Assembly (NCBI RefSeq): GCF_029211125.1
Contig: NZ_JARGEN010000031.1
Coordinates: 1 to 64,000, forward strand
From: Curvibacter soli
GTDB lineage: Bacteria > Pseudomonadota > Gammaproteobacteria > Burkholderiales > Burkholderiaceae_C
Direction of reading: 5' to 3'
DNA length: 64,000 bases
Shown here: in pieces, positions 8,744 through 17,276 of the stretch
Numbering within the stretch: the stretch's first letter is position 1
How the letters are laid out: each line of letters opens with the position of its first letter
Position numbers and translations under genes: made by a program
Notes under the pieces: model-generated
What the model was told of the DNA's origin: nothing
Database searches by the model: none
What the model saw: the letters and a program-made list of their open reading frames with translations, nothing else

Positions 8744-9566
8744 CGTGGGTGGTGCCTGCGGCTTTCTCGGGGGGCTGGAAGCAGTCGCGGAAGGTGAACA
8801 CCACGGAGGTGAAGAACATGGCGGCCATCACCAGCGCGGTGCCGAGCATCACCGCGCCGCCGAAGGCGATGGCGGCCTGCGAGTCGCCCGCGCCCATGCC
8901 CAGCAGCACGATGACCAGCGCCGTCACCAGGCTGGCCAGCAGCCCGCCGCCCAGGAACACGCCGAACCACACCAGCCCGTAGACCGTGAACGCACCCATG
9001 TTGCGCATGCAGGCCACGAGGCTGAAGAACAGGCTCTTGATGGCCGGCACATGGTGCCAGTGCACCAGCGCAGGCGCGTGCCAGAACAGCAGCGAAAGCG
9101 GCAGCGACAGCAGCATGGTGCACCACATGGCGGCCTGGAAGCGCGCGCTGCCCGCCAGCTCGGGCGTGATGCGCCCGCCTTCGAGGTACAGGCGGGCGAA
9201 GTCGCCGCCGTCGATCAGCGCCGAGACGCCCACGATCAGCAGGAAGCCCGCCGCATAGCACAGGCCCAGTGCCGCCATCGACGGCGCGCGCTCCTGGCCA
9301 TGGCGCAATGTCTGCGCCAGCAGCGCGATGGTGGGCGCCTTGCCGTGCATGGCCTGGGCTGATGCCACCATCATCAGCAGCGTGGCCATGGGCAGCAGGC
9401 CCAGCGCCAGCGCGGTGCCCAGCAGCGGCAGCATGGCAGCGACGGAGACCGCCGCCATGCACAGGAAGAACGTGCCCGACAACGCCAGCGGCTGCCGCCA
9501 GAACGTGCGGATGCCCTGCCGCACCCATGTGGCGCCCGTGCGGGCAGGGACGATGTTGAGCTTCAT
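8712..9566 (-). CDS. BPSS1780-family membrane protein
   Basis: A 284-residue inner membrane protein. It starts MKLNIVPARTGATWVRQGI, the usual start of the betaproteobacterial BPSS1780 family, and carries about six hydrophobic segments and a C-terminus FTFRDCFQ. Function is unknown. ATG 9566 overlaps the thrB stop in an ATGA, and its own 3' end overlaps the FecR-domain gene, indicating an operon thrB - this gene - FecR protein. An open extension upstream to 9839 is a shadow of thrB. Confidence 0.85.
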   Translation of the reverse strand: MKLNIVPARTGATWVRQGIRTFWRQPLALSGTFFLCMAAVSVAAMLPLLGTALALGLLPMATLLMMVASAQAMHGKAPTIALLAQTLRHGQERAPSMAALGLCYAAGFLLIVGVSALIDGGDFARLYLEGGRITPELAGSARFQAAMWCTMLLSLPLSLLFWHAPALVHWHHVPAIKSLFFSLVACMRNMGAFTVYGLVWFGVFLGGGLLASLVTALVIVLLGMGAGDSQAAIAFGGAVMLGTALVMAAMFFTSVVFTFRDCFQPPEKAAGTTHDDAAPPCEPR

Positions 9567-10519
9567 GGCAGGTGTACGGGATGGGTGATGCGCTGGCGCA
9601 GCACGCGCTCGAAGTGCGTGGGGTCGTGCGGCTTGAGTATCGACGCCTCGCGCGGCAAGTGATAGTCCCACAGCCGCGAAATCCAGAACCGCAGCGCGCC
9701 TGCGCGCAGCAGGGCGGGCAGCAGGCGGCGCTCGGCGGCGGTCGGCGCGCGCTCCTGCGCGTAGCCCTGCAGGAAAGCGGCGGTGCGCCCGGCGTCGTGG
9801 CTGCCGTCGGGCAGGTGCACGCACCAGTCGTTCAGGCACACGGCGATGTCGAACAGCCAGGTGTCCACGCCCGCGAAGTAGAAGTCGAAGAAGCCCGTGA
9901 GCACGCCGTCCTCGAACATCGCGTTGTCGCGGAACAGGTCAGCGTGGATGGGCCCGCGCGGCAGCGCCGCGTAGGCGGGCGATGCGGCCACGTGGTTCTG
10001 GTAGGCCAGCTCGCTCCTGAGCAGCGCGGCCTGGGCCGCATCGACATGGGGCAACACCACGGGCACGGTTTCGTTCCACCAGGCCAGGCCGCGCAGGTTG
10101 GGCTGGCTGCGCTCGTAGCCGCGGCCCGCCAGGTGCATGCGCGCCAGCATCGCGCCCACCGCGGCGCATTGCGCGGGGCTGGGGGCCAGCTCGCTCCTGC
10201 CGCGCAGGCGATCCACCACGGCGGCGGGCTTGCCGGCCACGGTCTGCAGCAGGTCGCCGCTGGCCGGGTCGCCATGCGGGTCGGGCACGGGAATGCCGGC
10301 CTGCGCCAGGTGCTTCATCAGGTACAGGTAAAAGGGTAGCTGTGCGGCGCTCAGGCGCTCGAACAGCGTCAGCACGTAGGCGCCGTGGTCGGTGGTGGCG
10401 AAGTAGTTGGTGTTCTCGATGCCGCCCTCGATGCCGCGCAGCTCCTGCAGTTCGCCCAGACGCAAATGGCGCAGCAGTTCGCGCGCCTCGTCGAAAGAGA
10501 CTTCGGTGAAAACGGCCAT
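9563..10519 (-). CDS. thrB: Homoserine kinase (APH-like, ThrB2 type)
   Basis: Phosphorylates homoserine with ATP in threonine synthesis. The 318-residue protein starts MAVFTEVSFDEARELL, typical of the aminoglycoside-phosphotransferase-like homoserine kinases found in proteobacteria, and has the Brenner-type motif IHADLFRDNAMF with the following DFYFAG loop that supplies the catalytic and metal-binding aspartates. The ATG at 10519 was chosen because similarity starts there; an open frame continues upstream into a DUF2782 gene. It is followed by the BPSS1780 gene with an ATGA overlap. Confidence 0.93.
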   Translation of the reverse strand: MAVFTEVSFDEARELLRHLRLGELQELRGIEGGIENTNYFATTDHGAYVLTLFERLSAAQLPFYLYLMKHLAQAGIPVPDPHGDPASGDLLQTVAGKPAAVVDRLRGRSELAPSPAQCAAVGAMLARMHLAGRGYERSQPNLRGLAWWNETVPVVLPHVDAAQAALLRSELAYQNHVAASPAYAALPRGPIHADLFRDNAMFEDGVLTGFFDFYFAGVDTWLFDIAVCLNDWCVHLPDGSHDAGRTAAFLQGYAQERAPTAAERRLLPALLRAGALRFWISRLWDYHLPREASILKPHDPTHFERVLRQRITHPVHLP

Positions 10520-10547
10520 GGAAAGCGGAGCGGGCTTGAGGAAAACG

Positions 10548-10877
10548 TCAGAACTTGAAGACCTTCCACACCCGCGGGCCGGTGCCGCCCGTGCTGGTTT
10601 CATCGCCTTCGCGGCGCGTCGGGCTGCTGCGCGCGCCTTGCTGCGGCTGCACTTCGTATTCAGGGGCATTGTTCTTGGGCTGCACCGTGATGCTTTCGGT
10701 CTGGCCGCCGTAGCGGAGCTCGTCGACGCTGCTGCCGGCGTCCTCGATATGGACGCGCTCGATGCGCTGCTCGCCGCGGCGGTCGTCGGCTGCGGCATCC
10801 GTGGTCTGGGCCACGGCGGCCTGGGCACAGGCCAAGGCCAGCAGCAGGGCGGGGGAAAGCAGGAGTACGGGGCGCAT
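10548..10877 (-). CDS. DUF2782 family exported protein
   Basis: A 109-residue protein with an N-terminal signal peptide (MRPVLLLSPALLLALACAQA, probable cleavage after AVA-Q) and a small domain containing RIERVHIEDAGS and an invariant-looking WKVFKF C-terminus, typical of the DUF2782 family that sits next to polA and thrB in betaproteobacteria. Function unknown; periplasmic location inferred. ATG 10877 was preferred to the ATG three codons upstream because it opens the signal peptide. Only 33 bases separate it from the divergent polA start. Confidence 0.78.
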   Translation of the reverse strand: MRPVLLLSPALLLALACAQAAVAQTTDAAADDRRGEQRIERVHIEDAGSSVDELRYGGQTESITVQPKNNAPEYEVQPQQGARSSPTRREGDETSTGGTGPRVWKVFKF

Positions 10878-10910
10878 GGAGGCCATTGTAGGCAATGCAC
10901 AATCGCACGC

Positions 10911-13787
10911 ATGCAAGAAGAACACTCCGGTGCGCCGCAGGCGGCTCCTACAGCAGTTGCGCAGCAGGCCGCCCCTGCGGGAGCGGCGGCGCCCAAGACC
11001 CTGGTGCTGGTGGACGGCTCCAGCTACCTCTACCGCGCCTACCATGCCATGCCCGACCTGCGCGCCGTGCCCGGCGACCCGGCGAGCCCGGCCACGGGCG
11101 CGATACGCGGCATCATCAACATGCTGCAGGCGCTGCGCCGCGAGGTGCGCGCCGACTACGCCGCCTGCGTGTTCGACGCGTCCGGCAAGACCTTCCGCGA
11201 CGACATCTACCCCGAATACAAGGCCCAGCGGGCACCCATGCCCGATGACCTGCGCAGCCAGATTGCGCCCATCCATGAAGTGGTGCGCCTGCTCGGCTGG
11301 CCGGTGCTGGCCGTGCCGGGCGTGGAGGCCGACGACGTGATCGGCACCCTGGCCGTGGCGGCGGCGCGGCAGGGCGTGGAGGTGATCGTCTCCAGCGGCG
11401 ACAAGGACCTGAGCCAGCTCGTCGACGCCCACATCACCATCATCGACACCATGAGCGGCAAGAAGCGCGACGTGGCCGGCGTCGAGGCCGAGTTCGGCGT
11501 GCCGCCCGCGCTGATGGTGGACTTCCAGACCCTGGTGGGCGACCCGGTGGACAACGTGCCCGGCGTGCCCAAGGTCGGCCCCAAGACCGCCGCCAAGTGG
11601 CTGCAGGAATACGGCTCGCTCGACGCGCTGCTGGCGCGGGCCGACGCCATCAAGGGTGTGGCCGGCGAGAACCTGCGCGCCGCGCGCGGCTGGCTGCCCA
11701 CGGGCCGCAGCCTCGTCACCATCCGCACCGACTGCGATCTCGCGGAGCACGTGGCGGGCCTGCCTGCTCTTGATTCGATAGCTGCTGGCGCACAGGATAC
11801 GGGCGCTCTGCGGGTTTTTTATGAAAAGTACGGTTTCAAGAGCCTGGCCCGCGCGCTCGACGCGCAGGCCGTGCCGCCCGAGCTGCTGGAAGACGCCGTG
11901 GCGCGCCAGCAGCACCAGCCCGGCGCCGGCCCCGCGCCGGAGCTGTTCGACGAACCCGCCGCCGTGGCGGCGCGGCAGGTCGGCAACCTGCGCTACGAAA
12001 CCGTGCTGACCTGGGAGGCGTTCGACATCTGGCTTGCGCGCATCGCCGCCGCCGAATTGACGGCGGTCGATACCGAGACCACCTCGCTCGACGACATGCG
12101 CGCCGAGATCGTCGGCATCAGCCTGTCGGTCGAGCCCGGCGCGGCGGCCTACATTCCCGTGGCCCACGCCTACCCCGACGCGCCCGCGCAACTGCCGCGC
12201 GACGAGGTGCTGGCGCGGCTGAAACCCTGGCTCGAAGACGGCGCGAAAAAGAAGCTCGGCCAGCACGTCAAGTACGACCGCCACGTGTTCGCCAACCACG
12301 GCATCGAAGTGCGGGGCTACGCCCACGACACCATGCTGCAGAGCTACGTGCTGGAGGTGCACAAGCCCCACGGCCTGGCCAGCCTGGCCGAGCGCCACCT
12401 GGGCCGCAGCGGCATCCACTACGAGGACCTGTGCGGCAAGGGCGTGAACCAGATCCCCTTCGCCCAGGTGTCGATCGACAAGGCCGCCAAGTATTCGTGC
12501 GAAGACGCCGACCAGGCCCTCGACGTGCACCGCACGCTCTGGCCGCGCCTGCAGGCCCAGCCCGGGCTGGCCGCCATCTACGCGCTGGAGATGCAGACCA
12601 GCGAGGTGCTCTACCGCATCGAGCGCAACGGCGTGCTCATCGACGGCCCCACGCTCAGCAGCCAGAGCCACGCGCTGGGCCAGCGCATCCTGCAACTGGA
12701 GCAGGAGGCCCACGCGCTCGCGGGCCAGCCGTTCAACCTCGGCAGCCCCAAGCAGATCGGCGAGATCTTCTTCAAGAAGCTCGAACTGCCGGTGGTCAAG
12801 AAGACCCCCAGCGGCGCGCCCAGCACCGACGAGGAGGTGTTGGAGCGGCTGGCCGCCGACTACCCGCTGCCGGCCAAGATACTGGAGCACCGCGGCCTGT
12901 CCAAATTGAAGGGCACCTACACCGACAAGCTCGCGCAGATGGCGCTGCCGCGCACGGGCCGCGTACACACGCACTACGCGCAGGCGGTGGCGGTGACGGG
13001 GCGGCTGGCCAGCAACGACCCGAACCTGCAGAACATCCCCATCCGCACGCCCGAAGGCCGCAAGGTGCGCGAGGCATTCATCGCGCCGCCGGGCCGCGTG
13101 ATCGCCAGCGCCGACTACAGCCAGATCGAGCTGCGCATCATGGCCCACATCAGCGGCGACGAGGCGCTGCTGCGCGCCTTCCACGACGGGCTGGACGTGC
13201 ACCGCGCCACGGCGGCAGAGGTGTTCGGCACGACGGTGGACCAGGTCACGCCCGAGCAGCGGCGCTACGCCAAGGTCATCAACTTCGGCCTGATCTACGG
13301 CATGAGCAGCTTCGGCCTGGCGAAGAACCTCGGCATCGAGAACAAGGCCGCCGCCGCCTACATCGAGCGCTACTTCCAGCGCTTCGCGGGCGTCAAGCGC
13401 TACATGGACGAGACGCGCGCCAGCGCCAAGGAGCAAGGCTACGTCGAAACCGTGTTCGGCCGCCGACTCTACCTGCCCGAGATCAACTCGCCCAACGGCC
13501 CGCGCCGGGGCGCGGCGGAGCGCGCGGCCATCAACGCGCCCATGCAGGGCACGGCGGCGGACCTGATCAAGAAAAGCATGGTCGCCGTGCAGCAGGCGCT
13601 AGACGCCGGCAAGCCCGGCATCCTCATGATCATGCAGGTACACGACGAACTCGTGTTCGAGCTGCCCGAGGCCGAGACCGGCTGGGTGCGCAGCGAGATC
13701 CCGCGCCTCATGGCCGGCGTGGCGCAGCTCAAGGTGCCGCTGGTGGCCGAGGTGGGCGTGGGGCCCAACTGGGAGCAGGCGCATTGA
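10911..13787 (+). CDS. polA: DNA polymerase I
   Basis: A 958-residue repair and Okazaki-fragment polymerase. Domains in order: 5'-3' nuclease (residues about 28-300, with LVDGSSYLYRAYHAM and GVEADDVIGTLA), 3'-5' proofreading domain (about 360-550) with an intact DTETTSL exonuclease motif and YSCEDADQALD, then the family A polymerase with SADYSQIELRIMAH, INFGLIYGMS and the late MQVHDELVFE. All three activities therefore look intact. Oddity: a dispersed hairpin repeat occupies residues about 286-306, in the linker between the first two domains. The start ATG 10911 precedes a 25-residue Ala/Gln-rich tail before the first beta strand. Its stop codon overlaps a MITE-like element. Confidence 0.97.
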   Translation: MQEEHSGAPQAAPTAVAQQAAPAGAAAPKTLVLVDGSSYLYRAYHAMPDLRAVPGDPASPATGAIRGIINMLQALRREVRADYAACVFDASGKTFRDDIYPEYKAQRAPMPDDLRSQIAPIHEVVRLLGWPVLAVPGVEADDVIGTLAVAAARQGVEVIVSSGDKDLSQLVDAHITIIDTMSGKKRDVAGVEAEFGVPPALMVDFQTLVGDPVDNVPGVPKVGPKTAAKWLQEYGSLDALLARADAIKGVAGENLRAARGWLPTGRSLVTIRTDCDLAEHVAGLPALDSIAAGAQDTGALRVFYEKYGFKSLARALDAQAVPPELLEDAVARQQHQPGAGPAPELFDEPAAVAARQVGNLRYETVLTWEAFDIWLARIAAAELTAVDTETTSLDDMRAEIVGISLSVEPGAAAYIPVAHAYPDAPAQLPRDEVLARLKPWLEDGAKKKLGQHVKYDRHVFANHGIEVRGYAHDTMLQSYVLEVHKPHGLASLAERHLGRSGIHYEDLCGKGVNQIPFAQVSIDKAAKYSCEDADQALDVHRTLWPRLQAQPGLAAIYALEMQTSEVLYRIERNGVLIDGPTLSSQSHALGQRILQLEQEAHALAGQPFNLGSPKQIGEIFFKKLELPVVKKTPSGAPSTDEEVLERLAADYPLPAKILEHRGLSKLKGTYTDKLAQMALPRTGRVHTHYAQAVAVTGRLASNDPNLQNIPIRTPEGRKVREAFIAPPGRVIASADYSQIELRIMAHISGDEALLRAFHDGLDVHRATAAEVFGTTVDQVTPEQRRYAKVINFGLIYGMSSFGLAKNLGIENKAAAAYIERYFQRFAGVKRYMDETRASAKEQGYVETVFGRRLYLPEINSPNGPRRGAAERAAINAPMQGTAADLIKKSMVAVQQALDAGKPGILMIMQVHDELVFELPEAETGWVRSEIPRLMAGVAQLKVPLVAEVGVGPNWEQAH
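11767..11826 (+). repeat. Dispersed hairpin repeat, copy 2, read in frame within polA
   Basis: The stretch has the same order as copy 1: CTCTTGATTCGATAGCTGC, a GC hairpin region, a T6 run and ATGAAAA. It is translated as LDSIAAGAQDTGALRVF, keeping the polA frame, in the weakly conserved linker after the 5' nuclease domain. Confidence 0.6.
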
Positions 13788-14024
13788 ACCTAGAAACGGC
13801 AGTTGACCGCTTTGTATCCCTTGACAAGCCGCATGAAATCAAGCGTTGCCGGCTTCGATGGCGTTCACCTCATAGGTGAGAGCGCTATGCACCTGCCAGC
13901 ACCGCGCTCGGCGCGCCATGCGGCGTTGCTCCTCCTTGCGGGCAGTAGCCCGCCGCGTCGCCCGGTCTTGCCTGGCACCCCGATCACGGCACCGGCAGGC
14001 GCATCCAACTGCCGTTTCCAGGTT
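13787..14024. mobile_element. 238-bp MITE-like element, copy 1
   Basis: Ends in 19-bp inverted repeats, AACCTAGAAACGGCAGTTG on the left and its complement on the right, matching at 18 of 19 positions. A second copy of exactly the same length lies at 38959-39196 and is nearly identical. No intact gene is inside, although one strand reads a basic Arg-rich fragment that could be the tail of a transposase. The left end begins on the last base of the polA stop codon. Confidence 0.75.
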
Positions 14025-14041
14025 GAACACGACACCCGTGT

Positions 14042-14893
14042 TCAGCACCCCAGCAGCTCCAGCGCCTGCTCCACCGCCGGCACGTAGGCCGCGCCGGTCC
14101 GCTCCACCAGCGCCAGCAGCGGCACCAGGTTGTAGACGTTGCGCCGCACGGTGAAGAAGCCCGGGCGCAGCGGGCGCGCTTCCTGGTAGGCGTCGAGGAA
14201 GCCCATGTCCACGCTGCCGAACAGGGTGGCCATGGCCAGGTCGGCCTCGGCGTGGCCGCGGTGGATGGCGGGGTTGATGAACGCCACCGCGCCGTCGGCG
14301 CGGCCCAGCATGTGGCCGCCCCACAGGTCGCCGTGCAGCAGGCTGGGCGCGGCGGGCTCGTCGATCCATTCGTCCAGGCGCGCGGCCACGCCATCGATGC
14401 GGCGGCGCAGCGCCGGCGGCAGCCGGCCCGCGGCCAGCGCGCCGTCGGCGCGCAGCAGCAGCCGCTGGTCGCGGAAGAAGTCGCGCCAGCGCGGCGTGGC
14501 CGGGTTGGGCTGGGGCAGGCCGCCCAGCGTGGTGTCGTAGCCGTGGCCACTGCCATCGCCGCAGGGCGCGCCGTGCAGTTGCGCCAATGCGCGCCCGGCG
14601 GCGCGCTGGGCCGCGGCGGGCAGGCCGGCGGGGTCGTGGTCGAACCATGCGAGCACCAGCATGCCGTCGTCCACGGCCAGTATGTCCGGCACCGGCAGGC
14701 CGGCGGCGCGCAGGTCGGCCAGCATGCGCGCCTCCAGCCGCGGCGGCTGGCCGGGGCGGGCGCGCTTGGCCATGACGCGATCGCCGCTGGCGAACCGCGC
14801 GCACAGGGCGCGGCTGGCGCCGGCGCCTTGCAGCGGCTGCAGGGCGAGGGGGCGGCGGCCCAGCAGGCGCTCGATGCGCGCGCCGTCGTCCAT
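14042..14893 (-). CDS. Fructosamine-kinase-family protein
   Basis: A 283-residue soluble protein of the fructosamine/ketosamine kinase branch of the protein-kinase-like fold; relatives phosphorylate sugars attached to protein amines, which leads to deglycation. The catalytic motif LLHGDLWGGHM (residue about 190), the metal loop VAFINPAIHRGHAEADLAM and the conserved GFFTVRRNVYNLVPLL C-terminus are all visible. The usual DLWSGN is DLWGGH here, and the usual DPA is NPA, so one metal ligand appears changed to Asn. Overlaps the stop of the upstream GGDEF gene by one base. Confidence 0.85.
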   Translation of the reverse strand: MDDGARIERLLGRRPLALQPLQGAGASRALCARFASGDRVMAKRARPGQPPRLEARMLADLRAAGLPVPDILAVDDGMLVLAWFDHDPAGLPAAAQRAAGRALAQLHGAPCGDGSGHGYDTTLGGLPQPNPATPRWRDFFRDQRLLLRADGALAAGRLPPALRRRIDGVAARLDEWIDEPAAPSLLHGDLWGGHMLGRADGAVAFINPAIHRGHAEADLAMATLFGSVDMGFLDAYQEARPLRPGFFTVRRNVYNLVPLLALVERTGAAYVPAVEQALELLGC

Positions 14894-16050
14894 CAGGAAA
14901 ACCCCGCGCAGCGGTCGCGGCCCGAACTCTTGGCCTTGTACAGCGCGGCATCGGCCGCGTGCACCAGCGTGTCGGGCGACTGCGCCGGGTCGGGCACCAT
15001 GCTGACCAGCCCGATGCTCAGCGTGAGGCGCGACGCGCTGGGCGAGCGCGCATGCGGCACCGCCGCCTGGCGCAGCGCCTCCATGCAGGCCTGCGCGACG
15101 TAGTGGGCGCTCTCGGCATCGCAGTCGGGCAGCAGCAATACGAATTCCTCGCCGCCGTAGCGCGCCACCAGTTCGTCGGCGCGGCGCACGCTGGCGGCCA
15201 GCAGCAGGGCCACGCGGCGCAGGCATTCGTCGCCGCCCAGGTGGCCGTAGTGGTCGTTGTAGAGCTTGAAGTGGTCGATGTCCACCAGCAGCAGCGCCAG
15301 CGGCGCGCGCTGGCGCGCGCTGCGCAGCCATTCGACGGCCAGGCGCTGGTCGAAGCGGCGCCGGTTGCCGATGCCGGTCAGGCCGTCGGTGGTGGAGAGC
15401 AGCGCGAGCTTCTCGTTGGCGTGGGCCAGTTGGCGCTCCTTGCGCACGTATTCGGTCATGTCGGTGCGCAGGCCGACGATGCCGCCGTCGGGCGTGCGGC
15501 GCTCGATCACGCGCATCCAGCGGTCGCCGGCGGTTTCCTGCAGCAGGTGCGATTGCTCGCGCAGGTGCATGGCCACGCGCTGGCGCACCCAGTCGTCGAT
15601 GTGGCCCTGCGCCTCGACCATGGTGCCGGCCTGCGCCGCGTGGCGGACGATGTCCTCGAACCGCGTGCCGGGCACCATGAGGTGCGCGCTCTCGGGGTAC
15701 AGCTCGCGGTAGCGCGCGTTGCACAGCACCATGCGGTCGTCGGCGTCGTAGAACGAGAGGGCGTCGGGCAGGATGTCGAGCGCCGCGTCGAGCTGCGCGC
15801 GCGCCTGGGTGGCGGCGCGCTCGGCCTCGCGTGCGTGGCGCCGCGCGTCGTCGAGGCTGCGGATCAGGCGCCACTGCACCAGCACCGCCGCCAGCAGGCC
15901 CACCAGGCTGGCAACGCCCGCCCACAGCGCCAGCGGCGTGCCGCCGGGCTGGCCGGCGCGCAGCGCGAGCGCCGTGATGCCCGCCACCAGGGCGCCCATG
16001 ACCAGCAGCACGAGCCAGTACAGGTTGTCCTCGTTGCGTCGATGCTGCAT
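14893..16050 (-). CDS. Membrane diguanylate cyclase with PAS domain
   Basis: A 385-residue protein that should make cyclic di-GMP from two GTP. Two transmembrane segments (about residues 10-30 and 40-62), a short coiled coil, a PAS domain (about 88-205, with ALSFYDADDRMVLCNARYR) and a GGDEF domain with the active signature GGEEF and DIDHFKLYNDHYGH. No RxxD inhibitory site is obvious immediately before the GGEEF. One of three GGDEF proteins in the window. It is translationally coupled to the fructosamine-kinase-like gene, though no functional link is known. Confidence 0.92.
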   Translation of the reverse strand: MQHRRNEDNLYWLVLLVMGALVAGITALALRAGQPGGTPLALWAGVASLVGLLAAVLVQWRLIRSLDDARRHAREAERAATQARAQLDAALDILPDALSFYDADDRMVLCNARYRELYPESAHLMVPGTRFEDIVRHAAQAGTMVEAQGHIDDWVRQRVAMHLREQSHLLQETAGDRWMRVIERRTPDGGIVGLRTDMTEYVRKERQLAHANEKLALLSTTDGLTGIGNRRRFDQRLAVEWLRSARQRAPLALLLVDIDHFKLYNDHYGHLGGDECLRRVALLLAASVRRADELVARYGGEEFVLLLPDCDAESAHYVAQACMEALRQAAVPHARSPSASRLTLSIGLVSMVPDPAQSPDTLVHAADAALYKAKSSGRDRCAGFS

Positions 16051-16273
16051 GGATGGATGGCGCTGTCAGGCGCGGGGGAAGGCTTCGTATGGGTGGCCCG
16101 GCATGGATCGCAACAATGTAACAAAACCGACTGTTTTGCAATACTGATTGACTGCGTACACGCTCGCCCCTGCCCGGCGGGCCGGCGGGCCGGCAGGGGG
16201 CCGGCACGGATGCGCGCGGCGTAGACTTGGGCCCACCCCGCCCCTGGCACCTCTTCACACAAGGAGAACACAC

Positions 16274-17176
16274 ATGCTGCGAGACGACCTGCGCAAGGAA
16301 TTCGATGCACTGCTGCCCGGCCACGCCACCGGGGCGGGCGCGAGCCGGCGCGCCCTGCTGCAGACCGCGCTGGGCGCGGCGGGCTACACGGTGGCTGCGG
16401 GGCCGCTGATGGCGCAGACGGCCATCGCCACGCCTGCGGAGGGCTTGACGGCGGGTGCCGTGCACTACGAGGTGGCCGGCTTCCAGGTGCCGGCCTACCG
16501 CGCCGCGCCCGCGGGCAAGACCGCCCTGCCCGTGGTGCTGGTGGTGCAGGAAATCTTCGGCGTGCACGAGTACGTCAAGGACATCTGCCGCCGCCTGGCG
16601 CACCAGGGCTACCTGGCCATCGCGCCCGAGTTGTACGCGCGCCAGGGCGATGCTTCCCAGTACACGGAAATCGGCAAGCTCATGTCCGAGCTGGTGTCCA
16701 AGGTGCCCGACGCGCAGGTGCTGGCCGACCTCGACGGCGCCCTGGCCTGGGCCGGCGCGCATGGCGGCGATATGCAGCGCGCGGCCATCACCGGCTTCTG
16801 CTGGGGCGGGCGCATCGTCTGGCTGTACGCGGCGCAGGGGCCGGTGAAGGCCGGCGTGGCCTGGTACGGGCGGCTGGTGGGCCAGGCCAGCGCGCTCACG
16901 CCCCGGCAGCCCGTGGACGTGGCCGCGCAGCTCAGGGCGCCCGTTCTGGGCCTGTACGGCGGCGCGGACGGCGGCATACCGCTTGACACGGTTGATACGA
17001 TGAAGAAGGCCCTGGCCGCAGGCAGCGCCGCCGCCCGGGCTTCGCAGTTCGAGGTGTACGCGCAGGCAGGCCACGCCTTCCATGCCGACTACCGGCCCAG
17101 CTACCGCAAGGAAGCGGCGGAAGACGGCTGGCAGCGCATGCTGGCCTGGTTCAAGGCCAACGGCGTGGCGGCATGA
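16274..17176 (+). CDS. Dienelactone hydrolase family protein, Tat-exported
   Basis: A 300-residue alpha/beta hydrolase. After a 24-residue leader there is a twin-arginine signal (ASRRALLQTALGAAGYT), so it probably acts in the periplasm. The hydrolase carries a cysteine nucleophile in GFCWGGR, an aspartate in GGADGGIP and a histidine in AGHAFHAD, the Cys-Asp-His triad of this family; EIFGVHEYVKD is also typical. ATG 16274 follows an AAGGAG site. Substrate unknown; carboxymethylenebutenolidase is only the family name. Confidence 0.88.
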   Translation: MLRDDLRKEFDALLPGHATGAGASRRALLQTALGAAGYTVAAGPLMAQTAIATPAEGLTAGAVHYEVAGFQVPAYRAAPAGKTALPVVLVVQEIFGVHEYVKDICRRLAHQGYLAIAPELYARQGDASQYTEIGKLMSELVSKVPDAQVLADLDGALAWAGAHGGDMQRAAITGFCWGGRIVWLYAAQGPVKAGVAWYGRLVGQASALTPRQPVDVAAQLRAPVLGLYGGADGGIPLDTVDTMKKALAAGSAAARASQFEVYAQAGHAFHADYRPSYRKEAAEDGWQRMLAWFKANGVAA

Positions 17177-17227
17177 CCCGCCGCCGCGCGGTCGATGAAG
17201 CAGCAAGCACGGGGCCTGTGTTCAACC

Positions 17228-17276
17228 ATGAAAATGGGCTGTAGCGCCCGTGAATGAATAGGTAGTAGCTATGAAT
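17228..17276 (-). repeat. Dispersed hairpin repeat, copy 3
   Basis: Read on the minus strand: CATAGCTACTACC, a GGGC/GCCC hairpin and a following ATTTTC run, the same order as copy 1. It reaches into the start of the ZIP transporter gene, and its TAGCTATGAA end contains that gene's ATG (17271). Confidence 0.6.

Noticed and set aside
10548-13436. 962-residue minus-strand open frame opposite polA
   Set aside because: Only its last 109 codons (10548-10877) encode a real DUF2782 protein; the rest is antisense to polA.
14042-17206. 1054-residue minus-strand open frame
   Set aside because: Chance fusion in frame; only the end encodes the fructosamine-kinase-like protein, the rest mirrors the GGDEF and hydrolase genes.
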